Shown: piece after piece, positions 26,302 to 35,163 of the stretch | Position numbering within the stretch: position 1 is the stretch's first letter | Layout of the letters: every line of letters starts with the position of its first letter | Assembly: GCF_029892045.1 (NCBI RefSeq) | Contig: NZ_CP120367.1 | Location: 2,046,001 to 2,110,000 of the forward strand | DNA: 64,000 nt | DNA from: Sinorhizobium numidicum | Lineage (GTDB): Bacteria > Pseudomonadota > Alphaproteobacteria > Rhizobiales > Rhizobiaceae | Direction: 5' to 3' | Notes under the pieces: model-generated | What the model saw: the letters and a program-made list of their open reading frames with translations, nothing else | What the model was told of the DNA's origin: nothing | Databases searched by the model: none | Position numbers and translations under genes: made by a program

Positions 26302-27246
26302 ATGAAGGTAGACACGCCGGTCACCGCTGAGCGCATTCGTGAGACGGAAGCGCTGATCCGCCCTCATATCCGGCATACACCCGTCCTTCACGTTGACATG
26401 ACGGACTTTGGCCGCCCACCTCTCCCGGTCGCGCTTAAGCTCGAATGTTTGCAGTATACCGGATCGTTCAAGGTGCGCGGTGCCTTCGCCAATCTTCTTG
26501 GCAGAGCTGTGCCGGAGGCCGGTGTGGTGGCCGCTTCAGGTGGCAATCACGGTGCCGCGGTCGCCTATGCCGCAAGGCGCCTGGGAATTCCTGTCACGAT
26601 TTTCGTGCCGACTGTCACCTCGCCGGCCAAGGCTGAGCGTATCCGCAGTTACGGAGCAAAGCTGATGATTGCGGGAAACTGCTATGCTGATGCGCTGGCG
26701 GCAAGCGAGGCGTTCTCCACCGAAACGGGCGCGTTGGCAATCCATGCCTATGATCAGGTCGAGACACTGATCGGTCAGGGCACGCTCGGACTCGAAATGG
26801 AGCAAGACCTACCCAGTATCGATACCGTGCTGGTTGCAGTCGGCGGCGGTGGTTTGATCGGCGGCGTCGCCGGCTGGTTTGCCGGTCGTAAAAGAATTGT
26901 CGCCGTCGAGCCCGAAGGCTCGCCGACGCTTCATATGGCGCTCGATGCGGGGCACCCGGTCGATGCGCCCACCGAAGGGATCGCGGCCGACTCGCTCGCT
27001 CCGAGACAAGTCGGCGGACTGATGTTTCCTGTCGCGCAGGCCTTTATCGAGCACTCGCTCCTGGTGACCGATGACGAAATAAAGCTAGCGCAGGCGTCAT
27101 TGTGGGAAGCGGCGCGGATTGCCGTGGAGCCTGGCGGGGCGGCGGCGTTGGCTGCATTGCTCGGCGGAAGATATGTGCCTGCGCCGGGCGAGCGTGTTGC
27201 GGTACTCGTCTGCGGTGCCAATACGACGGCGGTACAGTTCGGCTGA
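26302..27246 (+). CDS. PLP-dependent serine/threonine dehydratase family enzyme
   Basis: 314 residues. Fold-type II PLP enzyme: YTGSFKVRGA with the PLP lysine near residue 50, SGGNHGAAVAYAAR near 78, and the phosphate-binding GGGGLIGG near 175, ending VCGANTTAVQF. It should deaminate L-threonine or L-serine (or racemise), releasing ammonia and a 2-oxo acid. No ACT regulatory domain, so it is the catabolic short type. ATG 26302 is chosen for GGGAG eight bases upstream; ATG 26278 is in frame but has no ribosome site. Regulated probably by the divergent ArsR-type protein. Confidence 0.93.
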   Translation: MKVDTPVTAERIRETEALIRPHIRHTPVLHVDMTDFGRPPLPVALKLECLQYTGSFKVRGAFANLLGRAVPEAGVVAASGGNHGAAVAYAARRLGIPVTIFVPTVTSPAKAERIRSYGAKLMIAGNCYADALAASEAFSTETGALAIHAYDQVETLIGQGTLGLEMEQDLPSIDTVLVAVGGGGLIGGVAGWFAGRKRIVAVEPEGSPTLHMALDAGHPVDAPTEGIAADSLAPRQVGGLMFPVAQAFIEHSLLVTDDEIKLAQASLWEAARIAVEPGGAAALAALLGGRYVPAPGERVAVLVCGANTTAVQFG

Positions 27247-27347
27247 GGGTCAGCGCCCGGATCGCGGCTGTCGCCCGGATGGCTGCTCTCCACCCCCATT
27301 GCGGACTCTGCGGGCCGCGCCGCCGGAGCCTGAGAAGATGTTGATCG

Positions 27348-28394
27348 CTATCTGAGCTGCCGCTCGAACCTGGGCTTGTCGTCGTGGTCGTAGTCGACGA
27401 GAACTCCGTCAGCGCGGAGCTCCTGGGAAAGGTGGCCGGTCACGGCATTGTTGATTTTGTATTGTCCCCACTCGTATTCGCCATTGGCGTTCTTGACCAT
27501 CGGCTCACCGGACATCCGCAGCCCGGAGTAGGCGCCCTTGGCGCTAAAGGTATATTTGAACTTTGAAATCAGATCGTCCATCTTCGCGGGATACTCGGCG
27601 ACTATCTTTTCATATGGCGCCATCCGTTCCTGGTAAATTGCTCGATGCTCATCGGTGATGGCTATTCTCTCCACGAGGAATTTCCCATCCTCGCCGCGCT
27701 GGCGCACAAGAGTGCCGTCCTCCCGCTCGACGAAGACGTTCTTTTCGATATAACCTTTTGAAAGTAGGTCGCTATAGATGTTGATCTGATGCTTTGCGAT
27801 TTCGTACTCATGCTGCGCTCTCGCTAAGTCATTCTCGTTCCACGATTTCTGCAGCGACTGTCGAAACTGGAGATATTCTTCGCTGTCGGCGCCGTACATC
27901 GAGATATATTCGCGCCCTTGCTGAGATGCCCAGTCGCTGAACTCTCTTTTCTGATCGGTAGTCCAACTCCCCCCTACTTAGAGTTCCACTCCCGGATCAT
28001 AGTTGAAGGAACCCTCAACCTTGCTCCGAGCCACTGCCTTGCCCGCTTCAACGGCAAACGAGAGAAGGACATCGTGAAACGCCGCTGCTTTCTGATCGGT
28101 AGTCCGACTCCCCCACTCTTTATATAGCTCCAGTCCGGGATCGGGTTCGAAGGACCCTTCGACTTTACTCCGAGCCACTGCCTGGCCCGCTTCAACCGCA
28201 AACGAAAGAAGGACATCGTGGAACGCAGGGGAGACGGATACCTTGCTGGCTGTGATGATCTCGGTGATCCGAGCCGAAGCGTCTTGGCCTGCCGAAGGCG
28301 TCAAGGTGCTTGAGGCCGGAGCAGCGAACAGCAGCCTTACGGTCTGAAGCGCGGCGCTCTGCTGGAAGTAGGTGTTGTTAATATTCGTCGTCAT
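27348..28394 (-). pseudogene. Rhizobial-type hypothetical gene with tandem repeat and in-frame stop
   Basis: One frame runs from ATG 28394 to 27348 with a single TAA at 27980-27978. Before the stop there are two copies of a ~46-residue unit (FHDVLLSFAVEAG, VARSKVEGSF, DPG, EL), encoded by 132-135 bp tandem DNA repeats in 27961-28230. After the stop comes a helical, Lys/Glu-rich part (SLQKSWNENDLARAQHEYEI). The second repeat lacks about three bases where the first reads YKEWGS. The N-terminus (MTTNINNTYFQQSAAL) is Asn/Gln-rich. No family recognised. It looks like a duplication that has since been inactivated, or a read-through gene. Confidence 0.6.
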
Positions 28395-28672
28395 GAAACA
28401 GCGTCCTGACGGTCTCAAACGCCAACATCGGCATCGAAACTCGAAAAGGTCCTGCGGCATCATGCGCGGGCATTGGAGAGATTCGTGTCTGCGACTATAG
28501 GTTGCAATGAATTAATGCGCCGTTAACGGCCGTGTCAACAGACGGCGCTCAGGCTCGGAACACGTAATCCAGGATGCCACGGCGATCAGCGGCCGAGTTC
28601 GGACGAAGCCGAGTTTCGCACAGCCTGCACCCGTTCCAGTCGTTCGGGTTCCAGCGGATTGCCCCTCCGTCG
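28395..28672. other. Intergenic stretch
   Basis: About 280 bp between the start of the interrupted gene and the end of the ICMT-like gene. No gene or repeat is supported; an AT-rich patch near 28490-28520 may hold the promoter of the leftward gene. Confidence 0.35.
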
Positions 28673-29155
28673 CTACAGCCACCGCCGGATGCGGGCCTTG
28701 TAGGCGAGATAGACGTCACCGAACTTCCGCTCGAGATAGGCCTCCTCGCGGGCGACCACGCCGTAGCGGATGACGAGATAGAACGGCGCCAACAGGACGA
28801 TGAGCCACAGGCTGTCGAAGGCGACGGCGAGGCCGATGAGGCCGAGGAACATACCGATATAGATCGGGTTGCGCGTGAAGCGGTAGGGGCCTTCGTCGAC
28901 GATCTTCGTCGTCGGCTGGGTGGTCTGGATCTGCGTTCCCGCGCGGCGGAAGGTCGTCGCCGCCCAGATCAGCAGCGCCACACCGGCGAGGAACACGATG
29001 CCGCCGAGCCAGCCAGCCGGCACGTCCGTCGGCAGGAACGGCAGCGGATAGAGCCAGTCGAGCGCGAGCCCGGCAATCGCCGCGAGCGCCCAGGCGATCG
29101 GCGGCCGTACCGCTGCGCCTGGATTGTCGCGCAAATTCCCCGTCGCCTCGTTCAT
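28673..29155 (-). CDS. Isoprenylcysteine carboxyl methyltransferase-like membrane protein
   Basis: 160 residues with about four membrane segments (21-38, 45-66, 100-118 and 120-134). The ICMT/PEMT-type C-terminal signature is present: GPYRFTRNPIYIGMFLGLIG near 90-109, and AREEAYLERKFGDVYLAYKARIRRW near 135-159. Bacterial members methylate unknown small hydrophobic substrates using S-adenosylmethionine. The ATG overlaps the stop of an unrecognised 70-codon frame (ATGA) whose reality is doubtful. Intact. Confidence 0.9.
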   Translation of the reverse strand: MNEATGNLRDNPGAAVRPPIAWALAAIAGLALDWLYPLPFLPTDVPAGWLGGIVFLAGVALLIWAATTFRRAGTQIQTTQPTTKIVDEGPYRFTRNPIYIGMFLGLIGLAVAFDSLWLIVLLAPFYLVIRYGVVAREEAYLERKFGDVYLAYKARIRRWL

Positions 29156-29458
29156 GCCGCCGCCTGTCCGATCCGCTCCCCCGCGGCCCCGGAATTCCAG
29201 CGCACGGAGAGCGTGTTTTCCACCGGTGGGAGTTTACCTCGCTTCAAAAGAGTTTTGAAGGCAGAGAGGCGGGGACAGCTAAAGGATCGAATTTCGACCG
29301 ACACTCCTCGCCATGCGAACGTCAGCTTCAGAGAAGCGGGCCAGTGAGAACTTCCTTTTGCCACCTATGGCGCCAGGGATGGTCGGGCTGATGGAACCAC
29401 TTGAGACCCCCTCAGGGGCCTCGGAAAGCAGGTCATTTGGCCGATTTCACGACGCTCC

Positions 29459-29905
29459 TCATTCGCTCTTTGGTCTCTTCTGAGAGCGGACGGGGCGAGC
29501 GGTAGCGCGCACCGAGGTGTTCAGTGCCACGGCGGCGCGAATGAGCGCCTTCAACGCCTCTTCATCAATCTTGTCGCCCTCATGGATATCGATGGCACGC
29601 CTGGTGTTGCCTTCGAGGCTGGAGTTGAAGAGGCCTGAAGGGTCCTCCAACGAGGCGCCCTTGGCGAAGGTCATCTTCACGACATTCTTGTACGTCTCGC
29701 CGGTGCAGATGATTCCCGCGTGCGACCACACCGGAACCCCTCTCCACTTCCACTCCTCGACCACTTCGGGGTCGGCTTGCTTGATGAGACTTCGGACCCG
29801 AGCGAGCGTCTCGCCCCGCCAATCACTCAGCTCGTTGATTCTCGCATCGATCAGATGAGAGGGAGAGTCTTCTCCTTCGCCTTCCTTAGAGCCGCTCTTC
29901 TGCAT
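29459..29905 (-). CDS. DUF1801 domain protein
   Basis: 148 residues from ATG 29905, which has AAAGGAG eight bases upstream; a further ATG at 29926 lacks one. The domain covers residues 20-130 with WRGETLARVRSLIKQADPEVVEEWKWRGVPVW, KNVVKMTFAKGASLEDP and a final RAIDIHEGDKIDEEALKALIRAAVALN. The YdhG-like DUF1801 fold is of unknown function. A second DUF1801 protein lies 0.5 kb away. Intact. Confidence 0.9.
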   Translation of the reverse strand: MQKSGSKEGEGEDSPSHLIDARINELSDWRGETLARVRSLIKQADPEVVEEWKWRGVPVWSHAGIICTGETYKNVVKMTFAKGASLEDPSGLFNSSLEGNTRRAIDIHEGDKIDEEALKALIRAAVALNTSVRATARPVRSQKRPKSE

Positions 29906-29944
29906 GGTTGTTGCTCCTTTCTTCATGGCTGTTGTCGCTCGGCC

Positions 29945-30135
29945 GTCACTGAGTATCGCCTGTCAGCACTTGGTACCCCCGCATATCGTTTCCATCAGCG
30001 TCTTCGATGTCGAACCAGCTTATCACGTTGGATCTCGATTTCGGGTGCATCGACCCGGGGCACGCGGTACCAGACGCTCTGCCACTTGACGCCTTGTCGA
30101 CGTTCGTGCCCTCGCGTGTCACGACGACATCGAGG
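29945..30135 (-). pseudogene. Degraded VOC-like gene remnant
   Basis: On the minus strand one frame ends SWFDIEDADGNDMRGYQVLT with a stop near 29948. That is like the C-terminal strand and metal-proximal loop of VOC/glyoxalase-type proteins. A second frame just upstream reads GVKWQSVWYRVPRVDAPEIE, also coding-like, so at least one frameshift separates them. No start is left; the upstream side is cut by a RIME1 at 30144. Confidence 0.4.
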
Positions 30136-30143
30136 CGGCGAGC

Positions 30144-30250
30144 CTACAGCGCCGCGCGTCTTATCAGACGCGCAAAGGACGCTGTAGCGCCTTGAATTGC
30201 TGCATGTTTTTATCCTTAAATCGGCTACGGTTTAAGGATAAAAACAGTAG
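30144..30250. repeat. RIME1 element, right end eroded
   Basis: CTACAGCG palindrome on the left, TTAAATCG palindrome on the right. The last arm has lost the ATGC that normally precedes the final AG. It borders the VOC-like remnant. Confidence 0.85.
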
Positions 30251-30310
30251 GCAGTTTGCCAATCCGGCAGGAGGTCACTCCAGGCTTGCACGGCGCGGCG
30301 CCCTCGGGCT

Positions 30311-30381
30311 TGGGCATTGCATAGTGCGCCGGCAGTTCCTTCGCCGCGGCCTTCGTGGGCTTGCGGGTCGATGACTTGGCG
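30311..30381 (-). pseudogene. 71 bp fragment duplicated from a DUF1801-type N-terminus
   Basis: This 71 bp is about 90 per cent identical, without gaps, to 30861-30931 inside the neighbouring DUF1801 gene (seven mismatches), exactly 550 bp away in the same orientation. It is all that remains of a paralogous Ala/Lys-rich N-terminal region. Confidence 0.7.
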
Positions 30382-30417
30382 TCCGCTCACGCCGCGCCTG
30401 CACCTCGCACTTGCCGC

Positions 30418-31026
30418 TCACATTCGTTCGCCGGGCAATTGGCTGGCTTGCTTCACCCAGTCGGCGAACTGAGCTTCGTCGAATTGGTCGTCCTCATGGA
30501 TGTCGAGGTAGCGCACGTCCTTGTGCTTGGATTCGCCGGGGGGCAGAGGACGCAGCGACGTGCCGCGGAAGAAAGCCACTTTGACGTACTTCGTGAAGCA
30601 ATGAAAGTTGAGGAACCAGCCCTGGCCCTCGATGCCATAGAAGGGCGAGTTCCATTTGACTGCCTTGTGCACGCCGGGGACGGTGCGCACGACGATCTCG
30701 TCGAGGCGGCGCCCGACGTCGCTTTTCCAGCCCGGCATGGCCGCGATGTAGGCCTGCACGGGCGCGTTGCCATAGCCCTTCGCGATCTGAGGGTTGCCGC
30801 CTGCGAGGAGGGTCGGCTTCGCGGCCACCGCCGGGCCCTTGCCCTTGGTTGCGGTGGCTTTGGGCACTGCATAGTGCGCCGGCGGTTCCTTCGCCGCGGC
30901 ATTCGCGGACTTGCGGGCTGATGACTTGGCGACCGATGTGCGCGGCTTGGCCGCCTTCGCAGCGGCCTGCTCGGTGGCGGTCTTCTTTGCGACCTTCGTT
31001 GACTTGATGGACGTCTCGTCGGCCAT
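30418..31026 (-). CDS. DUF1801 protein with Lys/Ala-rich N-terminal tail
   Basis: 202 residues from ATG 31026. Residues 1-75 are Lys/Ala/Thr/Pro-rich with repeated KKTA, AAKAAKPR and KSSARKSA motifs, like the tails of bacterial histone-H1-like proteins. The DUF1801 domain covers about 80-200: PVQAYIAAMPGWKSDVGRRLDEIV, GVHKAVKWNSPFYG, WFLNFHCFTKYVKVAFFRGTSL and YLDIHEDDQFDEAQFADWV. The basic tail suggests nucleic-acid binding. A 71 bp piece of the tail is duplicated just downstream. The longer frame to 31101 has no ribosome site. Confidence 0.88.
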   Translation of the reverse strand: MADETSIKSTKVAKKTATEQAAAKAAKPRTSVAKSSARKSANAAAKEPPAHYAVPKATATKGKGPAVAAKPTLLAGGNPQIAKGYGNAPVQAYIAAMPGWKSDVGRRLDEIVVRTVPGVHKAVKWNSPFYGIEGQGWFLNFHCFTKYVKVAFFRGTSLRPLPPGESKHKDVRYLDIHEDDQFDEAQFADWVKQASQLPGERM

Positions 31027-31259
31027 TGCGTTCGCTCCACTGATAGACGGAGAAATAATCAAGGATAGTTTGATTTTTAGTGATGTCGACCTACTCGGCA
31101 TGCCAGTCGGCTGGTATGCAGCTCAGGATATTCTGCGCCAAGGGACAGGTGCTCCACCAGCGCACGTGCCCGAGATGATAGCGTCTCACCTTACGGCAAC
31201 CAAGCTCCTGGTCAGATAAGGCAGCGCCCCAACGCCCGCTTCGACGCCGAAGCGTGCGG

Positions 31260-31697
31260 TTAAGCGGCCGTGTTGGCGAACGCCTCGGGCACTTGCACGG
31301 CCGCTTCGGGGTGCATCCACAGCGGCTCCCAAATATGGCCGTCGAGGTCCTCGAAGCAGCGGCTGTACATGAAAGCCGTATCCTGCGACTTTTCGCGCGC
31401 TTCGCGTCCACCGGCCGCGACCGCCTTGTCGGTGATCGCATCCACCGCCTCGCGGCTCTCCTGCGAAATGACCAGCAGCATTTCGCTCGTCGAATGTGCA
31501 TCCGCGATCCGCTTGGACGTGAACTGACTGAACTTGTCGTGCGTTAGCAGCATTATGAAGGTTGCATCGGAGAACACCATGCAGGCGGCGGTCTCGTCCG
31601 TGAACTTGGGCTGGTTCGCCGCGCCGATTGCCTCGTAAAAGGCCTTAGACTTAGCAAGGTCGACGACCGGCAGGTTGACGAAGATCATGCGGGGCAT
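31260..31697 (-). CDS. VOC-family (glyoxalase/bleomycin-resistance-like) protein
   Basis: 145 residues. Two beta-alpha-beta-beta-beta units of the vicinal-oxygen-chelate fold: MIFVNLPVVDLAKSKAFYEAIG at the start and FEDLDGHIWEPLWM near 115-128, which holds the usual late Glu. AAGGAGG lies before the ATG. Similar proteins in rhizobia are called glyoxalase or lactoylglutathione lyase, but substrate is not determined by sequence. It is followed after a gap by the DUF1801 gene on the same strand. Confidence 0.9.
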   Translation of the reverse strand: MPRMIFVNLPVVDLAKSKAFYEAIGAANQPKFTDETAACMVFSDATFIMLLTHDKFSQFTSKRIADAHSTSEMLLVISQESREAVDAITDKAVAAGGREAREKSQDTAFMYSRCFEDLDGHIWEPLWMHPEAAVQVPEAFANTAA

Positions 31698-31784
31698 GGA
31701 TTCCTCCTTATTCCGGCTTTAGATCGAGCGACGCCTGCGGCTTTCAGGGTCGAAGGGACCAGAGCCGTGATCATGAAAGACCAG

Positions 31785-31887
31785 CTACTGCATGTTGCCT
31801 TAAATCGTAGCCGATTTGAGGATAAAAACATGCAGCAATTCAAGGCGCTACAGCATCTTTTGCGCGTCTGATAAGACGCGCGGCACG
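31785..31887. repeat. RIME1 element, right end truncated
   Basis: TTAAATCG palindrome on the left, then the linker GCAATTCAAGGCGCTACAG and the GTCTGATAAGAC core. The closing CGCTGTAG arm is missing. Confidence 0.85.
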
Positions 31888-32278
31888 CTTTTCCGGCAGC
31901 CGTCGCCAACGGCAAAGTTCCACCCGGTTGCGACGCTCCCAATGCCATCGCAGGCGCGCGTGCCTGAGCTGGAGCGCGGATGTGGGCCGGTATCGGTGGC
32001 TTCGTCAGACTGGGTCGAACTCTACCAACAGCAGCGACTGAGGCTCTTCGGCATGATTGATGTGACAAGCCCACCTCATCGACAGAGGTGGAGATAGGTC
32101 TTACCTTGGAGAGATTAGGAGAAACCTGTTTTGTTGAGGGCCGGCGGCGCGACATTGGGCATCGGCGGATTCTTAGGATTCGTGGTCGCCGTGACCTTTT
32201 CAGGTATTCTTCGGCGGATGGTTCTCGATAGGCCGCCTTTGGCTCGTCCTTTTTCGGGCACCGGCGAGGAGGCTCAAT
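31888..32278. other. Gene-free stretch upstream of the Kelch gene
   Basis: About 390 bp. An open frame on the plus strand (to 32097, ending in DWVELYQQQRLRLFG) has coding-like patches but no start or family. It could be a fragment of a lost gene. The Kelch gene promoter should be within 32130-32260. Confidence 0.35.
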
Positions 32279-33220
32279 ATGCCATTACCGCAAATATACC
32301 CGTTCCTCACACTCGTGTTTGTTTGGCTGCTGCTGAGCAGCGCGACGGCGGCGCAGCCGGGCGCTGGCCAGTGGCAGAGCGCCGCGCCGATGCCCTCCGA
32401 GCGCTCCGAGATCGCCGTCGCCGAGCTGGACGGCAAGATCTATGTGGTCGGCGGTTTCTCCAACGCCAGTAACCTGGAGATCTATGATCCGCGCGCTGAC
32501 CGCTGGAGCCGCGGCGTCCCACCCCCGCAGCCGCTGCATCATGCGGGGGCGGTCGGCCTAAACGGCAAGCTCTATGTTGTTGGCGGCTATTCTGACGGCT
32601 GGACGCCGGTCGCCTCGCTCTACGAATATGATTCGGCGCGCAATCGCTGGCGCCGCCTGGCACCTATGCCAACCGCACGAGGTGCACTTGCCGCAGCGGT
32701 GCTCGACGGCAAGATCCATGTCGTCGGCGGGGCTGGAGACGAGCGACGCAATACGCCTGCGCATGAGGTCTATGATCCCGCCAGCGACACTTGGTCGAAC
32801 CGTGCGGCTCTACCAACCCCGCGCGACCACCTCGCGGTCGCCGTGATTGGCGGGCGGCTTTATGCCATCGGTGGCCGCATCGACGGCAGCTATGCCAGCA
32901 ACCTGGCCGCCAACGAGGTCTATGATCCGGCGAGCGACCGCTGGCAACGCCGCTCCGACTTGCCGACACCGCGCAGCGGGATCGCTGCGGGCGTCATCGA
33001 CGAGCGCATCGTTGTGGTCGGCGGCGAAGCGCCGGAGGGCACCTTCGACACGGTCGAGGCTTACGATCCGGCGAGCGACGACTGGCAGCGCCTTGCAGCA
33101 ATGCCGACGGCGCGGCACGGCCTGGGGGCGGCCGTGGTCGACGGCCGGATGTTCGTCATCGGCGGCGGGCCGACGCCGGGCGGCTCGGCTTCCCCCGCCA
33201 ACGAGGTCTTTACCCCCTAG
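32279..33220 (+). CDS. Exported Kelch-repeat beta-propeller protein
   Basis: 313 residues. Signal peptide (LTLVFVWLLLSSATAA), then six Kelch repeats of about 47 residues, each with a VVGG or IGG strand (VVGGFSN, VVGGYSD, VVGGAGD, AIGGRID, VVGGEAP, VIGGGPT) and an EVYDPASDRW-type strand. It should form a six-bladed propeller in the periplasm. Binding partner unknown. GAGGAGG precedes the ATG. Intact. Confidence 0.92.
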   Translation: MPLPQIYPFLTLVFVWLLLSSATAAQPGAGQWQSAAPMPSERSEIAVAELDGKIYVVGGFSNASNLEIYDPRADRWSRGVPPPQPLHHAGAVGLNGKLYVVGGYSDGWTPVASLYEYDSARNRWRRLAPMPTARGALAAAVLDGKIHVVGGAGDERRNTPAHEVYDPASDTWSNRAALPTPRDHLAVAVIGGRLYAIGGRIDGSYASNLAANEVYDPASDRWQRRSDLPTPRSGIAAGVIDERIVVVGGEAPEGTFDTVEAYDPASDDWQRLAAMPTARHGLGAAVVDGRMFVIGGGPTPGGSASPANEVFTP

Positions 33221-33296
33221 ACGCCGCCCAGAGGGGAGAGCCCGGGGTACTGTTGCGCGATTGCGGGATTTGAGCCTCCTGTGTTTGCGGCTGGGT

Positions 33297-33438
33297 TGCA
33301 TTTCACGTGGCGGCATTTCCGCGGCATCATTTTGCGGACGGTGCGGTGGTATGGCATGCGCTGTGAGCCACAGCGACCTGAGGACATGCTGTGCGAGCGC
33401 GGGGTATGCTCGTCAATCGAGAGCCCACCGCCAACGAT
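33297..33438 (+). pseudogene. IS6/IS26-type transposase remnant cut by a RIME1
   Basis: The plus-strand frame reads FTWRHFRGIILRTVRWYG, then PEDMLCERGV, then TIY. IS6-family transposases start with WRHF, IILLCVRWYLRY, YRDLEEMMAERGV and THTTIYRWVQ. The match ends at TIY, exactly where the RIME1 at 33439 begins, and no more of the transposase follows. Degenerate and inactive. Confidence 0.6.
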
Positions 33439-33543
33439 CTACAGCGCCGTGCGTCGTTTCAGACGCACAAAGGCCGCTGTAGCGCTTTGAATTGCTGCAT
33501 GTTTTTTCCTTAAATCGGCTCCGATTTAAGGAAACATGCAGCA
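33439..33543. repeat. RIME1 element, full length
   Basis: CTACAGCG palindrome with GTTTCAGAC core on the left and the TTAAATCGGCTCCGATTTAA palindrome on the right. It abuts the IS6-type transposase remnant. Confidence 0.92.
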
Positions 33544-33831
33544 GTCAGCTCCGGCAATTGATCAGCTTTCAGATGGCAAGGTCCCGCGCGCGGCCACTGC
33601 GGCGCATTGTTGAAGCGCTTGGAACGTCCGCATTGGCGAAAACGCTGTCCATGCGAGGCGAACGACGGGACACCACCCATGCCGGCCCTTTGACGTTCTC
33701 GTCGGCGCGAGAGCAGCTCTGGACGCTACGCCACGACCGCGGCCGAGCCCCAGTCCAGGAGACCACCTTGAAATGAGAATAAGCCGCTCCAATTCTCTCG
33801 AACAAATTCAGCTTGTATTCGGAGGGCGCCA
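33544..33831. other. Intergenic stretch before the PQQ-type propeller gene
   Basis: About 290 bp with no supported gene. The promoter of the following gene should be near 33770-33820. No further IS sequence is evident. Confidence 0.35.
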
Positions 33832-34845
33832 ATGGACGTCTTTTCCCCTAAAGCCGGATTTCTCTTCGCCAGAATCGGATTTCTCGCGCTCGCCTCGGTC
33901 GCGACGGTCGCCTCCGGCATTGCCCTCGGCCCGGCGCGGGCCGAGCTGCTCGCCCGCGTTCCCGCCGCGCGCGAAATGGCGGTCTGCGGCAACATGTTGT
34001 TCGTCGGAACCAAAGGTTCCTCGGTCTATGCCGTGCCGTTGTCCGGCGGCCGCGCCCGGCGGGCCGCCTCCGGATTTTCCGCTGCGAACGGAGTCGCATG
34101 CTCCCGCGGTCGTTTGTTCGTCGCGTCGAGCAACAGCATAACCGCGTTCGACATCGGGCGTGGGGGCGCTCTGAGCGGCAGGCGCGATATTCGCCGAGGG
34201 TTGCCGAATTCGGGAGCGCATAGTTTTCGCTATATCGCCGTCGGCCCCGATTCCCGGCTCTATGTCTCGTTGGGATCGCCTTGCAACATTTGCTTGCCGC
34301 GCGGGCGGCAAGGTACGATCGTTAGCATGAACCAGGACGGGTCCGACCTTCGACGAGTCGCCTGGGGTGTGCGCAATTCGGTCGGCTTCGACTGGCGCGG
34401 CGGCACAATGTTTTTCACCGACAACGGCGCGGACCGAATGGGCGATGATATCCCACCCGACGAGCTGAACGCGCTTCAGCCGGGCGGCTTTTACGGTTTT
34501 CCCTATTTCGGAGGCCAAATCCGGCTCAAAGGGTTCGAGGACGCGCCGCCGCCCGCGCGGCAGATTCCGCCCGTCTTCAACTTCCAGGCGCATGTCGCGA
34601 CCCTCGGAATCCATTTCTTCCGCAGCCTCGGCGGCGACGCTCTGGTCGCCGAGCACGGCAGTTGGGACAGGTCGGTTCCGGTCGGGCGTCAGGTCGTGCG
34701 GGTGCGCTTCCAGGGCGGCCGCCCGGTCTCGGCGACGCCTTTCCTCAGAAACGTCGGCCGGCCCGTGGACGTCAAGGAAGCGCCCGACGGTTCCGTCCTC
34801 GTATCCGACGACGCCGGAGGCGCGATTTACGTCTTCAGGCGATAA
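33832..34845 (+). CDS. Exported sorbosone-dehydrogenase-like (PQQ-type) beta-propeller protein
   Basis: 337 residues. Signal region (LALASVATVASGIALGPARA), then a six-bladed soluble quinoprotein-glucose-dehydrogenase-like fold. Family marks: RYIAVGPDSRLYVSLGSPCNIC near 138-159, WGVRNSVGFDW near 180, FFTDNGADRMGDDIPPDELN near 197-216, ALVAEHGSWDRSVPVG near 266-281 and a last GGAIYVFR. Such enzymes oxidise sugars or aldehydes with PQQ in the periplasm, but many homologues have no proven activity. No pqq synthesis gene is in the window. GGAGGG upstream of the ATG. Confidence 0.85.
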   Translation: MDVFSPKAGFLFARIGFLALASVATVASGIALGPARAELLARVPAAREMAVCGNMLFVGTKGSSVYAVPLSGGRARRAASGFSAANGVACSRGRLFVASSNSITAFDIGRGGALSGRRDIRRGLPNSGAHSFRYIAVGPDSRLYVSLGSPCNICLPRGRQGTIVSMNQDGSDLRRVAWGVRNSVGFDWRGGTMFFTDNGADRMGDDIPPDELNALQPGGFYGFPYFGGQIRLKGFEDAPPPARQIPPVFNFQAHVATLGIHFFRSLGGDALVAEHGSWDRSVPVGRQVVRVRFQGGRPVSATPFLRNVGRPVDVKEAPDGSVLVSDDAGGAIYVFRR

Positions 34846-35163
34846 CGCGCAAGGGTTGCTTTCAGGGGGACTCGCTTCAGGTTAACGGCTTGGTTGGTCG
34901 GATGAGCGCTTCGAGGTAGTCGGGTTCAACATTGGCGAGCTTGCCGCGGACTTCGAAGGGCTGCCTAAGGCTCCCGACCCCGGCTGCGCCTTATGCGACC
35001 TTTTGCGATCTCGCGACGATAACGCACGCGTTGCCGCTGAGGAAGAGCCCGGCCGATTAGGGTCAAGCTCGATCGGCCAACTTCCGCTTTCGGCTCCCGT
35101 TGCGGCCATCGGGTTTAAGTACCGAATGGCGAAAAGGTATGCTTAAGGCGGACAATGATGCTT
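34846..35163. other. Intergenic stretch with a possible gene tail
   Basis: About 320 bp between convergent genes. A minus-strand frame in 34881-34990 ends LANVEPDYLEALIRPTKPLT with a stop and has good coding composition, but no start and no family that I recognise. It may be the C-terminus of a lost gene. Confidence 0.35.

Noticed and set aside
29152-29364. 70-codon frame overlapping the start of the ICMT-like gene by ATGA
   Set aside because: The overlap looks like coupling, but there is no ribosome site or recognisable sequence; may be a gene tail.
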